45,418 nucleotides of DNA from Acidimicrobiaceae bacterium (GCA_009844405.1 VYBO01000004.1:1-45418); one strand, 5' to 3'. Positions 35,803-44,107 are shown, counted from the first letter of the stretch. Numbers and translations are program-made. The notes: a model not told the origin generated them from the letters alone.

Positions 35803-36715
35803 GTTGTGCCGTACTATCGGCGGGTTCTGAGCAGTCTCCTAGGCGTTCGAACTCGGCCTCGACATCGGCGGTGGTGAGGGTGTCCGCCGCGAGGCGCCGG
35901 CGACGCTCCTCGGCGTCGGCGTGGCGCTGGGCGGCCGAGAAGCGGAAGAACCGGATGGCGATCAGGGTCCACAGGTAGAGGCCGCCCAGCACCTTCATGA
36001 TCGCGCCGGCGGCCTGCTGGTCGGCGGCCACCGAGATGCCCCACAGGCGCTGGGCGTGGTCGTAGACGGGGTACACCGAGCCCTCGGCGAAGGTCAGCCA
36101 GGCAGCCGGCACGGTGGGAATGATCGACATGGTGAACAGGTACACCATCTTCATCGGCTCGGACAGGTGCAGCTCCCTCAACGGTCCGACCACCGGCGTC
36201 CACATGGCCAGAGCGCTGGCGAACATCAGCAGGTGCATGGCGTAGTGGAAGGGGCCGCTGCGAACCGACAGCTCCACCACGGTGTTCCAGTGCATCAGCG
36301 CCTGCAGGGCGTTGAAGGCCACCCCGGCCACCAGCGGGTGGACCAGGCGGCGGATCACCCTGGCCGAGCGCGAGCCGTCGACGACGATGAGCCGGGCCAG
36401 CCACTCGGGCACGGCCATCAGCAGCAGCGGCGGCACCACGAAGCTGATGAGCAGGTGCTGCACCATATGCACCGAGTAGAGGTACTCCTCGGCGACGTCG
36501 TGCATGGGCCAGTCGGCCGAGACCCACAGCAGGGCAACACCGGCAACGAAGCTCAGCCGTTGACGGCTGCTGACCGCGGCGGCGCCCGCCGGGCCGGCCG
36601 CGGGCGCCACCACCTTCGCCACGTAGAAGCCGAGGCCGACGATCGCGGCGACCATCAGCCACACCTCAGGGTGGAATTGGAAGCGCCAGGCGTCGGTCGC
36701 GGCCAGCGCGCCCAT
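35792..36715 (-). CDS. ctaG: Cytochrome c oxidase assembly protein, CtaG/caa3 type
   Basis: The 307-aa membrane protein has about seven helices and the caa3_CtaG pattern: 'LLWVSADWPMHDVAEEYLYS', 'HMVQHLLISFVVPPLLLMAV', 'NALQALMHWNTVVELSV' and 'PTVPAAWLTFAE'. The conserved His residues of the middle helices are probably involved in copper delivery to the oxidase. The longest frame starts at 36760, but its first 15 residues are translated repeat element; ATG 36715 begins the family N-terminus. It lies downstream of ctaF, separated by a repeat copy, and overlaps the AsnC remnant. Confidence 0.87.
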   Translation of the reverse strand: MGALAATDAWRFQFHPEVWLMVAAIVGLGFYVAKVVAPAAGPAGAAAVSSRQRLSFVAGVALLWVSADWPMHDVAEEYLYSVHMVQHLLISFVVPPLLLMAVPEWLARLIVVDGSRSARVIRRLVHPLVAGVAFNALQALMHWNTVVELSVRSGPFHYAMHLLMFASALAMWTPVVGPLRELHLSEPMKMVYLFTMSIIPTVPAAWLTFAEGSVYPVYDHAQRLWGISVAADQQAAGAIMKVLGGLYLWTLIAIRFFRFSAAQRHADAEERRRRLAADTLTTADVEAEFERLGDCSEPADSTAQRDY

Positions 36716-36717
36716 TA

Positions 36718-36775
36718 TGTCCCGCTCTTGTTCGCTGCGCTCACGGGCCGCTCGGGCCACGGCCTCGCTGAACTC
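36718..36775. repeat. Intergenic repeat family, copy 5
   Basis: CCCGCTCTTGTTCGCTGCGC, then TCACGGGCCGCTCGGGCCAC, is identical to the core of the copy at 3774. It sits between ctaF and ctaG, and on the minus strand it provides the AGCGGGA stretch just before the ctaG start. Confidence 0.92.
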
Positions 36776-36820
36776 GTCGCGAGACTCGCATCGATACTGT
36801 CTACCCGCTAGGCCTCTGGG

Positions 36821-37186
36821 CTACACCCAGAACTCGAAGACCGTGAGCGTCACCAAGTACACGCCGGCGGCCAGGACCAGTCCGGCGGTGAACATCCGGC
36901 CGAACAGCTTGCTGTCGAAGCGCAGGTGCATGAACCAGGTGGCCACCAAATAGAACTTGACGACCATCATGAAGATCAGCGACGGCACCAGCGCCACCCC
37001 CCAGTCGACCACCGACTCGAAGTAGGTGAACACCTCGAGTGCAGTGATCGCCGCCAGGACGACAGCGATCTTGACGTAGGCCCAGTCCGACGGATGGGCG
37101 TGGCCCTCGCCGTGGTGCTCGTCGTGATGCTCGGCAGCTTCGGGTTCGGAGTGCTCAGGGTGCTCGGAGGTCGCGGTGTCGCTCAT
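36821..37186 (-). CDS. ctaF: Cytochrome c oxidase subunit IV family protein
   Basis: This 121-aa protein has a His/Glu-rich N-terminal tail ('EHHDEHHGEGHAHPSDW') and three membrane helices, with the subunit IV motif 'FYLVATWFMHLRFDSKLFGR'. It stabilises the subunit I-III core. The ATG at 37186 is preceded by two identical 17-base units, each with its own ATG, so translation may reach it by step-wise coupling from coxC. It is followed by a repeat-family copy and ctaG. Confidence 0.9.
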   Translation of the reverse strand: MSDTATSEHPEHSEPEAAEHHDEHHGEGHAHPSDWAYVKIAVVLAAITALEVFTYFESVVDWGVALVPSLIFMMVVKFYLVATWFMHLRFDSKLFGRMFTAGLVLAAGVYLVTLTVFEFWV

Positions 37187-37220
37187 GGGATGGTCTCGCT
37201 CATGGGATGGTCTCGCTCAT
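37181..37220 (-). repeat. 17-bp tandem duplication of the ctaF start, creating two coupled mini-ORFs
   Basis: On the minus strand ATGAGCGAGACCATCCC occurs twice in a row and is followed by ATGAGCGACACC, the true ctaF start. Because 17 is not a multiple of three, each copy is a closed six-codon ORF: ATG 37220 to TGA 37200 and ATG 37203 to TGA 37183, both encoding MSETIP. Each TGA overlaps the next ATG as ATGA, the last one being the ctaF start at 37186. The chain starts five bases after the coxC stop codon. Confidence 0.9.
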
Positions 37221-37225
37221 TGGTC

Positions 37226-37858
37226 CTAGTCCGCGGGAATCAGGTAGATGACCGTGAAGATGAAGATCCACACGATGTCCACGAAGTGCCAGTAGAGGCC
37301 GACTATCTCGACCGTCTCGGCGTTGCGCTGGGTGAGCTTGCCCTTCAGCGAGGCCACGAACAGCGACATCAGCATCACGATGCCGAGGCTCACGTGGACG
37401 CCGTGGAAGCCGGTGAGGGTGAAGAAGGCGCTGCTGGCCGGGTTGGTGGTGAAGGCCACGCCCTCCCGGACGAAGGCGGTGAACTCGTACACCTGCCCGC
37501 CGATGAACACCCCGCCCAGCAGGGCGGTGGCCAGCAGCCAGGTGCGGCCGGCCTCGGCCTCGCCGCGGGTCACCGCGGACAGGGCCAGCACCATCGTGAG
37601 CGAACTCATCAGCAGCACGAACGAGCTGACCGACGTGAACGGGATGTCGAACACGTCGGTGGGCAGGGTGCGGCCGTTGCCGCGGGTCTTGTACAGCAGG
37701 TAGGTGGAGATCAGCCCGCCGAAGAGCAGGCACTCCGAGCCCAGGAACACCCACATGGCCAGCTTGGTGTGCGACAGGCCGGTGGTGGTGGCGTGCTCTT
37801 CGTGGCCGTGATCGTCGGCCGTGTGGTCCAGGTCGGCAGTCACAGCTTCAGCGCTCAT
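37226..37858 (-). CDS. ctaE: Cytochrome c oxidase subunit III
   Basis: The 210-aa protein has five membrane helices as in short actinobacterial subunit III. Signatures are 'TKLAMWVFLGSECLLFGGLI', 'LTGFHGVHVSLGIVMLMSLF' and 'GLYWHFVDIVWIFIFTVIYL'. The N-terminal tail is His/Asp-rich. ATG 37858 overlaps the subunit I stop as ATGA. It belongs to the leftward oxidase operon; after its TAG come the two mini-ORFs and ctaF. The frame is open far upstream, but that part is a shadow of coxA. Confidence 0.95.
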   Translation of the reverse strand: MSAEAVTADLDHTADDHGHEEHATTTGLSHTKLAMWVFLGSECLLFGGLISTYLLYKTRGNGRTLPTDVFDIPFTSVSSFVLLMSSLTMVLALSAVTRGEAEAGRTWLLATALLGGVFIGGQVYEFTAFVREGVAFTTNPASSAFFTLTGFHGVHVSLGIVMLMSLFVASLKGKLTQRNAETVEIVGLYWHFVDIVWIFIFTVIYLIPAD

Positions 37859-39864
37859 GGCTGGTCGCTTTCTGTCGAATCGTCGGCGGCAACAGGATCG
37901 GTGGCCTCGGCCTCGTCGTCGCTGTGATCTTCGTGTTGGTCGTGGGCGGCGTCGGGGTCGTCCACCGGTTCCAGCGCCCACGAGTAGAGCGACGCGATCG
38001 TCAACAGGGCGCCGATGAGGGCCAGCCAGAGGTTGAAGATCAGGCCGTAGCCGATGAGGGGCAGTCCGACGGCCACCGCGAGCGGCCAGAAGGACGGCGA
38101 CGGCAGGTGCACGCCGGTCGCCTCGCCGGTCTGGGCGGCCTCCTCCACGGTGGCGACCCGCACCACCTTGCCCTCGTCGTTCTCGGCGTACTTGGTGTGC
38201 CACCACTCGTCGCGGCCGTGCACCTGCGGGACGGTGTCGAAGTTGTGCGCCGGCACCGGCGACGGGATCGACCATTCGAGCGTGCGCCCGTCCCAGGGGT
38301 CCGGGCCCGGCGGCGGCAGGTGCGGCGCGTCGCGCTTGGACTTCGCCACGTTCCAGATGAACAGCAGCACGCCGGCCGCGATGATCAGAGTGCCGATGGT
38401 GGCCGCCATGTTCCAGAATTCGAAGCCGTAGCCCCGGGCGTAGGTGTCTATGCGGCGCGACATCCCCTGCAGGCCCAGGATGTGCATCGGTCCGAAGGTT
38501 AGGTTGAAGCCCACCAGAATGGTCCAGAAGTGCCAGTTGCCGATCCGCTCGTTGAGGAAGTGACCGAAGATCTTGGGCCACCAGAAGTAGATGCCGGCGA
38601 ACAGGCCCAGCACGCCGCCGCCGAAGATCACGTAGTGGAAGTGGGCCACGATGTAGTAGGTGTCGGTCTGCTGGGTGTCGGCCGGCGCCACCGAATGGGT
38701 CACGCCGGACAGGCCGCCGATGGTGAACATGGCCACCGTGGCCACCGCGAACTTCATGGCCACCGTGAATTTGAGCTTGCCGCCCCACATCGTGGCAAGC
38801 CAATTGAGGACCTTCACCCCCGTCGGCACCGCGATGAACATGGTCGATAAGGAGAAGGCGGCCACCGAGATGGGGCCCATTCCCGACACGAACATGTGGT
38901 GGGCCCACACGCCCCAGCCCATGAAGCCGATGGCTATGCCCGAGAACACCATGAACTCGTAGCCGAACAGCGGCTTGCGGCTGAAGGTGGGGATCACCTC
39001 GGACACCACCCCGAACGCGGGCAGGATGATGATGTACACCTCGGGATGGCCGAAGATCCAGAACAGGTGCTGCCAAAGCAGCGGGTCGGCTCCGGCGTCG
39101 GGGTTGAAGAACTGGGCGTCGAAGAGCCGGTCGAACATCAGCAGGAACAGCGCCACGGTGATCACCGGCAGCGCGAACAGCAGCAGGAACTGGGTGATCA
39201 GCAGCATCCAGGTGAGCACCGGCATGCGCATCAGGGTCATGCCCGGGGCCCGCATGTTGAGGCAGGTGACGATCAGGTTCACCGACGACACCAGCGAGGC
39301 GATGCCCAGGATCTGCAGGCCGATGGCGTAGAAGTCCACGCCGTGGCTGGGAGAGAAGGCCACGCCGCTGTTGGTGGAGTAGCAGAACCAGCCGCAGTCG
39401 GCCCCGCCGCCGCCCACTATCCACGACGTGTTCAGGAAGATGGCCCCCGACAGCCAGATCCAGAACGACAGCGCGTTGAGGCGGGGGAAGGCGACGTCGC
39501 GGGCGCCGATCTGCAGGGGGATGAAGTAGTTCGCGAAGGCCGCGGCCAGCGGCATGATGAACAGGAACACCATGGTGACGCCGTGCATGGTGTACACCTG
39601 GTTGTAGACGTCGGCGCTTAGCACCGAGCCCTCCGGTGCAGCCAGTTGCAGCCGGATCAGCAGAGCCTCGACCCCGCCGACCAGGAAGAAGAACAGGGCC
39701 GAGGCGCCGTACAGGATCCCGATGCGCTTGTGGTCGACGGTGCTCAGCCAGTCGCGCCAGCCCCGGCCCCCCTGGGGGCGAGTGAACACACCGAGGGGCC
39801 GCTCGGCGTAGCGGACGGAATCGCCGGGGCCCAACTCGAGCGGAGTCTTCTCGGTTATCGCCAT
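37855..39864 (-). CDS. ctaD: Cytochrome c oxidase subunit I (caa3/aa3 type)
   Basis: This 669-aa catalytic subunit has all metal ligands: His94 in 'YTMHGVTM' and His410 for low-spin heme, His408 ('AHFHYV') for heme a3, and His273, His322 and His323 for CuB. Tyr277 of 'HPEVY' is the cross-linked tyrosine. It is longer than minimal subunit I owing to a C-terminal extension ending in an acidic, His-containing tail. It reduces O2 to water and pumps protons. The ATG at 39864 is the third of three tandem SD-ATG units. The stop overlaps the coxC start (ATGA). Confidence 0.97.
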   Translation of the reverse strand: MAITEKTPLELGPGDSVRYAERPLGVFTRPQGGRGWRDWLSTVDHKRIGILYGASALFFFLVGGVEALLIRLQLAAPEGSVLSADVYNQVYTMHGVTMVFLFIMPLAAAFANYFIPLQIGARDVAFPRLNALSFWIWLSGAIFLNTSWIVGGGGADCGWFCYSTNSGVAFSPSHGVDFYAIGLQILGIASLVSSVNLIVTCLNMRAPGMTLMRMPVLTWMLLITQFLLLFALPVITVALFLLMFDRLFDAQFFNPDAGADPLLWQHLFWIFGHPEVYIIILPAFGVVSEVIPTFSRKPLFGYEFMVFSGIAIGFMGWGVWAHHMFVSGMGPISVAAFSLSTMFIAVPTGVKVLNWLATMWGGKLKFTVAMKFAVATVAMFTIGGLSGVTHSVAPADTQQTDTYYIVAHFHYVIFGGGVLGLFAGIYFWWPKIFGHFLNERIGNWHFWTILVGFNLTFGPMHILGLQGMSRRIDTYARGYGFEFWNMAATIGTLIIAAGVLLFIWNVAKSKRDAPHLPPPGPDPWDGRTLEWSIPSPVPAHNFDTVPQVHGRDEWWHTKYAENDEGKVVRVATVEEAAQTGEATGVHLPSPSFWPLAVAVGLPLIGYGLIFNLWLALIGALLTIASLYSWALEPVDDPDAAHDQHEDHSDDEAEATDPVAADDSTESDQP

Positions 39865-39957
39865 GTCGTCACTCCACCTGCATCTTCTCGGCTATCGCCA
39901 TGGCGTCACTCCACCTGCATCTTCTCGGCTGTCGCCATGGCGTCACTCCACCTGGGT
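39847..39957 (-). repeat. 37-bp tandem triplication of the coxB/coxA junction, creating two chimeric mini-ORFs
   Basis: Three head-to-tail 37-base units (39847, 39884 and 39921) contain, on the minus strand, the last codons of coxB, its stop, and the ribosome-binding site and first codons of coxA. Two extra ten-codon ORFs result: 39938-39906 (MATAEKMQVE) and 39901-39869 (MAIAEKMQVE). Each starts like subunit I (MAITEK) and ends like subunit II (TQVE). Each ATG is four bases after the previous TGA and seven bases after GGTGGAG. The true coxA start follows at 39864. Confidence 0.92.
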
Positions 39958-41169
39958 CGCTTCGATCATCCAGCCGGCGGGCTTCGCTCCCAGGCCCGAA
40001 AGGTACGCCAGGAGGTCGTCGATCTGCTGCTCGCTCAGGTCGAGGTCGGGCATGCCCCGGAACTGCTCGCCCGGCACCGTGTAGTTCTCCTTGAGAGCGC
40101 CCGGGTCGCGAAGCCAGGCCTCCAGGTCCGTGCGGTTGAGCGATCCGTCCGCGTTGTAGGTGTTGAAGATCCCGCCCGCGAAGGTGCTGCGGCTGGCGAA
40201 GTGGGTCAGGTTCGGCGCCGCTCCCGAGGCCTGGTCGGCCCCCTCGTACACGTCGTCGTTCACTCCCTCGATCAGATGGCAAGACGTGCAGATGCCCGAG
40301 AACACCTCCAAGCCCGCCAGCGCTTCGGGATCGGTGGGCTCCATCGCGTCGGTGCTGGTGCTGTCCACCCACGCCTGGAAGTCGGCCGGGCTGAGCGCCA
40401 CCGTCTGCATCCTCATGCGGGAGTGCGACAGGCCGCAGAACTCGGTGCACTGCCCGAAGTAGACCCCGGGATCGGAAGCCTCGATCTTCCAGGGCGAGAA
40501 GCGGTTGGGTACGGCGTCGCGCTTGCCGTTGAGCGCCGGGATCCAGAAGGAGTGGATCACGTCGCGCGAGGTGATGATCAACTCGACCTCCTCGCCGGTG
40601 GGGATCGTCATCTGACCCGAGGTGACGATGTCGGCGGGGGGCAGGGTCTTGGCGTCGCCGTGGGCCCGCAGCGCGGCCAGGTCGACCTGGTCGCTGAAGT
40701 AGTAGCGGAACTCCCACCACCACTGGTTGCCCACGACCACGACGGTCGGTTCCCACATGACGCTTCGGTCGTCGATGGTGACCGCCATGGTGTTGGTCTC
40801 GGTGGCGTCCACGGTGGGCAGCGACCACAGCATGATGCCGGCCACCGCGATCATGGTGACGAGGAATCCAACCGTCCAGCCGACCTCCAGCGGGACGTGG
40901 CCGTGGGTCTGCGCGGGCCATTCGTCGTCGCCGTCGTAGGTCTTGACCCGGTTCTTCCAGATGAGCCAGACCATGGCGATGGTGATGCCCACGAACACCG
41001 CCGCCGCGATCCAGAAGACCGGCAGCACCCCCCTGCTGTGCAGCTCCCTGGCGATCGGGCCCTGGGGGGCGAAGGTGTCGAGCTCGGCATCGGATGCGCA
41101 GCCGGTGGCGGCGGACGCGCCCATCAGGACCAGTGTCCACGAGATGAGTCGGCGCGTGAGGGTTCGCAT
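39943..41169 (-). CDS. ctaC: Cytochrome c oxidase subunit II with fused cytochrome c domain (caa3)
   Basis: This 408-aa subunit has a lipoprotein-like signal ('TLVLMGASAATGCAS') and two membrane helices. The cupredoxin domain has the CuA site 'GQCTEFCGLSHSRM', and the C-terminal cytochrome c domain has the heme site 'GICTSCHLIEG' and a distal 'FRGMPDL' Met. It accepts electrons and passes them to subunit I. I chose ATG 41169, one base after the previous stop and behind GGTGG; ATG 41190 is in frame but overlaps the previous gene. Its last bases are copied in the 37-bp triplication. Confidence 0.95.
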   Translation of the reverse strand: MRTLTRRLISWTLVLMGASAATGCASDAELDTFAPQGPIARELHSRGVLPVFWIAAAVFVGITIAMVWLIWKNRVKTYDGDDEWPAQTHGHVPLEVGWTVGFLVTMIAVAGIMLWSLPTVDATETNTMAVTIDDRSVMWEPTVVVVGNQWWWEFRYYFSDQVDLAALRAHGDAKTLPPADIVTSGQMTIPTGEEVELIITSRDVIHSFWIPALNGKRDAVPNRFSPWKIEASDPGVYFGQCTEFCGLSHSRMRMQTVALSPADFQAWVDSTSTDAMEPTDPEALAGLEVFSGICTSCHLIEGVNDDVYEGADQASGAAPNLTHFASRSTFAGGIFNTYNADGSLNRTDLEAWLRDPGALKENYTVPGEQFRGMPDLDLSEQQIDDLLAYLSGLGAKPAGWMIEATQVE

Positions 41170-41170
41170 C

Positions 41171-41971
41171 TCAGCCACCGTGCTCACCATTGCTGGTCGG
41201 CTCGCCCGACTCCTCGTGAGTGTCGTCGGTGTGGTGATGGAAGTCCCGCTCGCCGGCTACCGCGGCCAGCACCCCGCCCATCAGCAGCAGCAGCGCACCG
41301 ACCGCCCCCAGGACGCGGACAAGGCGGCGGCCGAGCCCGGGCCGGGACGCGTACACCCAGGCGCCGCCCAGGATGAGGGCCGAGACGACGCCGGCGACGG
41401 TCACCGCCGCCAGCTGCGACACGGTCAGCAGGATCCGCGACGCCGCCAGCACGACCACCCCGACCGCGAGCGCTCCGATGACGGGGATCTCGATCGGGGC
41501 CATGATCCGGTTGCGCAGCTCGCGGTTGACGGCGGCGTCGCCGGTGGCCCGGTCGGCCCAGGCGTCCATCGTCCACTCCACCGTCGACAGGACGATCACG
41601 GCCAAGCCGAGCACGAACACCATCGGGTGCAGCACCGAGCCCACGGCCGCCGCGCCCGCACCGAAGGAGGCCGCCACCGGCCAGAAGCTCGCGCTGACGG
41701 GCTGGTCGGTCGGCACCTCGGCCAGATTCTGAAGGTGGGCCTGAGCCGCGGCGTCGGCATCGCGGAACGACACCAGCACGAGGCTGATGGTCAGCGATAC
41801 GCCGGCCAGGCCCACCAGCACGCCGTAGCCGATGTGGTCGCCGACGCCGCCTTTCCATCCCAGCGACAAGGGTCCGACGTGATTGCCGCCGGTGGTGTAG
41901 CCGTAGACCAGCGCGGCGGCACAGAACGCTGCGAACAATCCGAAGAAGAACTTGAATCCGGTAGTGAACAC
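41171..41971 (-). CDS. Membrane protein of unknown function in the oxidase operon
   Basis: I do not recognise the family with confidence. The 266-aa protein has about seven hydrophobic helices ('FKFFFGLFAAFCAAALVYGY', 'VGSVLHPMVFVLGLAVIVLS') and a His/Glu-rich C-terminal tail with 'HHHTDDTHEESGE'. It starts with GTG 41971, seven bases after the second subunit-III gene, and ends one base before coxB. This tight placement suggests an oxidase accessory or assembly role; the histidine tail might bind copper, which is a guess. Confidence 0.75.
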   Translation of the reverse strand: MFTTGFKFFFGLFAAFCAAALVYGYTTGGNHVGPLSLGWKGGVGDHIGYGVLVGLAGVSLTISLVLVSFRDADAAAQAHLQNLAEVPTDQPVSASFWPVAASFGAGAAAVGSVLHPMVFVLGLAVIVLSTVEWTMDAWADRATGDAAVNRELRNRIMAPIEIPVIGALAVGVVVLAASRILLTVSQLAAVTVAGVVSALILGGAWVYASRPGLGRRLVRVLGAVGALLLLMGGVLAAVAGERDFHHHTDDTHEESGEPTSNGEHGG

Positions 41972-41978
41972 GCTGGGC

Positions 41979-42563
41979 CTACTTCGTTATGAAGATGACG
42001 TACCAGACCAGGAAGTAGCACAGCACGCACATGTGCCAGTAAGCGCCCGCAGCCTGCACACCGTGGGCCAGGTCGCGCCCGAAGGGTCCCATCAGCGAGC
42101 GGATGGTGGTGACGGCCAGCATCGCCATACCGAAGATCAGCATGGCGATGAATGAGCCCGTGACCGCGTAGAACAGCAACTCGGCCCGACCGCCGTCGAT
42201 AGCGAAGGCGGTGTCGGTGTACACGAACCAGAACTGGTTGATCACCGCCGCCCCGAACATCAAGGTGACGCCGAGCGCGATGAACCCGTGGGGCCGGTCC
42301 TCGTCCCGGGCGGCCTGAACGGCCCACTGCACCGTCACCATCGACAGCACCAGCGTCATCATCATCATCCCGGCCGGGCCGAGCTCGACGCTGCCCTCCG
42401 GGAACCACTCCTGGCCAGTGGCCCGAGCGAGCTGGCGCTGCTGGACGTACACCGCGACCAGCGCGGCGAAGGCCATGAAGACCGCGCCGGTAGCGAGCAG
42501 GGCGCCGACGACGACGGTTCGAGGCCGGGTCGCCTCGGCGGCGGGCAGCGCCGTCGTTCTCAT
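41979..42563 (-). CDS. Second cytochrome c oxidase subunit III-like protein
   Basis: This 194-aa protein has five membrane helices and ends with 'AGAYWHMCVLCYFLVWYVIF', the subunit III signature. It is clearly different from the 210-aa subunit III at 37226. ATG 42563 overlaps the stop of the degenerate subunit-I paralogue as ATGA, so the two are translated together. This suggests they form one complex, separate from or attached to the caa3 enzyme. The frame is open upstream to 43829, but that part is a shadow. Confidence 0.88.
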   Translation of the reverse strand: MRTTALPAAEATRPRTVVVGALLATGAVFMAFAALVAVYVQQRQLARATGQEWFPEGSVELGPAGMMMMTLVLSMVTVQWAVQAARDEDRPHGFIALGVTLMFGAAVINQFWFVYTDTAFAIDGGRAELLFYAVTGSFIAMLIFGMAMLAVTTIRSLMGPFGRDLAHGVQAAGAYWHMCVLCYFLVWYVIFITK

Positions 42564-44107
42564 GCCGGGTCGCTCTCGGCCACGGGGACAGGCCGCAGAG
42601 CGGAGACTGCTCCGAGGGCAGCCGCGGCTGCCCCTGCGGCCACGAGGATGGATCCCACGAAGACCACCACGTTCAGAACGGCGCTGCCGTCGAGCGAGAG
42701 CGCCATGAGGTCGGGCGCATCGGCCAGGAATCCCGAGACGAGATCGGACAGGACCAGCAGCCCGCCGCCGGCCGCCAACAGAGCGATCGCCCCCCGGCCG
42801 ACAACCGCCGAGAGCGGGCCGATCCGCAGCTCCTGCGACCAGTTCCGCAGCGCGACGACGCTGGCGATGAGGCCGGCGACCACCACGCCGTGGAACACCG
42901 CCCAGGTGGCGGTGGTCTCGAGCAGATCGAGCGGCTCGATCACTCGCAAAGCCCCCACCAGAGCGGCGGCGCCCAAGAGCTTCAGGGCCGCGCCCGCGCC
43001 CACCATCCTGACGTCGAGGAGCCGGTCCGGCGTCTTGGCGCCCCTCAGCACCAGCTCCGCCGCGCCGCCGGCCAGCGCCACCAGCGGCAGCACCGCGGCC
43101 AGGCCGAAGGCCACGTAGACCAGCCCGTCGCGCAGGTCCTGGGGGGCGGTGAAGTAGTCCTGCGACCAGCCGCCCACGGCCAGCAGCCCGAACAGCCCCA
43201 CGATCACCGTGATGGCCTCCGGGCGGCTGGAGCGGGCCCCGACGGCGGCGCCCACGGCCTCGACGGCGACGCCGAGAACCGGCACGGCCATGATGTAGAC
43301 GGCGGGCTGCTCCACCAGCCAGTCGAGCTGCAGCCAGATGTCGGGGCTCTCGGCCCGCCCGAAGGCGATGGCCGGCCTGCCCCGCAAGTCGGCGTAGATC
43401 ACCACGAGGTTGGCGACAGCGACGGGCAGCGTGAACAGCCAGACCGCGGCGGCCACGAGCATCGACCACGAGAAGGGGGGCACGTACAGCAGGCTCATAC
43501 CCGTCTGGCGCAACGAGATCACGGTGGTGGCCACCGTCACCGCACCGAGCAGCAGCGCCACCATCACCATGCCGGTGCCGAGCAGGGTGAGCGCCATGGC
43601 GTCGCTCTCGTTGCCGGTCACGCCGTCGATGGCGCCCCAGCCCCCGCCGGCGAACACCGACACCACGATGATCACCGCACCGATGAGCCATGACCAGAAC
43701 GATGCCAGCGCAGCCCGGGGGAAGGCGACATTGCCGGCGCCGACCTGCGACGGCACCACGGCCAGGGCCACGCCCAGCAGCAGCGGCATCACCACCAGCA
43801 ACATGAAGGACATCCGGTAAAGGGTCCACATGCGGAAGTAGGCGTTGAATCCGCCGAACAGGTCCCAGGGGGCGACGGCTTCGGTCCGCCCGAGCGAGAG
43901 CAGGACCCCGACCACGGAGGTTCCCAGGGCCAGCAGCAGCGACGCCAACACGAACAACCGGCCGACGGCGGAGGCGTCGCTGGTGACGAAGGGCTGGGCC
44001 AGGGTGCTGGGCGCGGCAACTGCCTCGTCAGAGGATTCCGGCGCGGTCGCGTCACCGGCGCCGGAGGCAGCCTCGGAGTCCGCGATCGCCGGTTCGGTCA
44101 GCGTCAT
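42560..44107 (-). CDS. Degenerate heme-copper oxidase subunit I paralogue lacking metal ligands
   Basis: This 515-aa membrane protein aligns with subunit I along its helices ('QVGAGNVAFPRAALASFWSW' matches 'QIGARDVAFPRLNALSFWIW'). The ligands are gone: 'YTMHG' reads 'WTLYR' (Tyr97), 'HPEVY' reads 'QPAVY' (267-271), the His-His pair reads Gln316-Asp317, and 'AHFHYV' reads 'AVFHGV', keeping one His (406). I count one histidine in the whole protein. It cannot hold the normal heme a3-CuB centre. ATG 44107 lies 97 bases after ctaB; its stop overlaps the second subunit-III gene. It may be a structural or regulatory pseudo-oxidase. Confidence 0.85.
   Translation of the reverse strand: MTLTEPAIADSEAASGAGDATAPESSDEAVAAPSTLAQPFVTSDASAVGRLFVLASLLLALGTSVVGVLLSLGRTEAVAPWDLFGGFNAYFRMWTLYRMSFMLLVVMPLLLGVALAVVPSQVGAGNVAFPRAALASFWSWLIGAVIIVVSVFAGGGWGAIDGVTGNESDAMALTLLGTGMVMVALLLGAVTVATTVISLRQTGMSLLYVPPFSWSMLVAAAVWLFTLPVAVANLVVIYADLRGRPAIAFGRAESPDIWLQLDWLVEQPAVYIMAVPVLGVAVEAVGAAVGARSSRPEAITVIVGLFGLLAVGGWSQDYFTAPQDLRDGLVYVAFGLAAVLPLVALAGGAAELVLRGAKTPDRLLDVRMVGAGAALKLLGAAALVGALRVIEPLDLLETTATWAVFHGVVVAGLIASVVALRNWSQELRIGPLSAVVGRGAIALLAAGGGLLVLSDLVSGFLADAPDLMALSLDGSAVLNVVVFVGSILVAAGAAAAALGAVSALRPVPVAESDPA

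Noticed and set aside
36716..36760. N-terminal extension of CtaG from 36760
   Set aside because: The same repeat peptide. The family N-terminus begins at ATG 36715.
37226..39424. 732-codon frame fusing an upstream stretch to subunit III
   Set aside because: The part before 37858 is an antiphase reading of coxA. Subunit III starts at the ATGA overlap.
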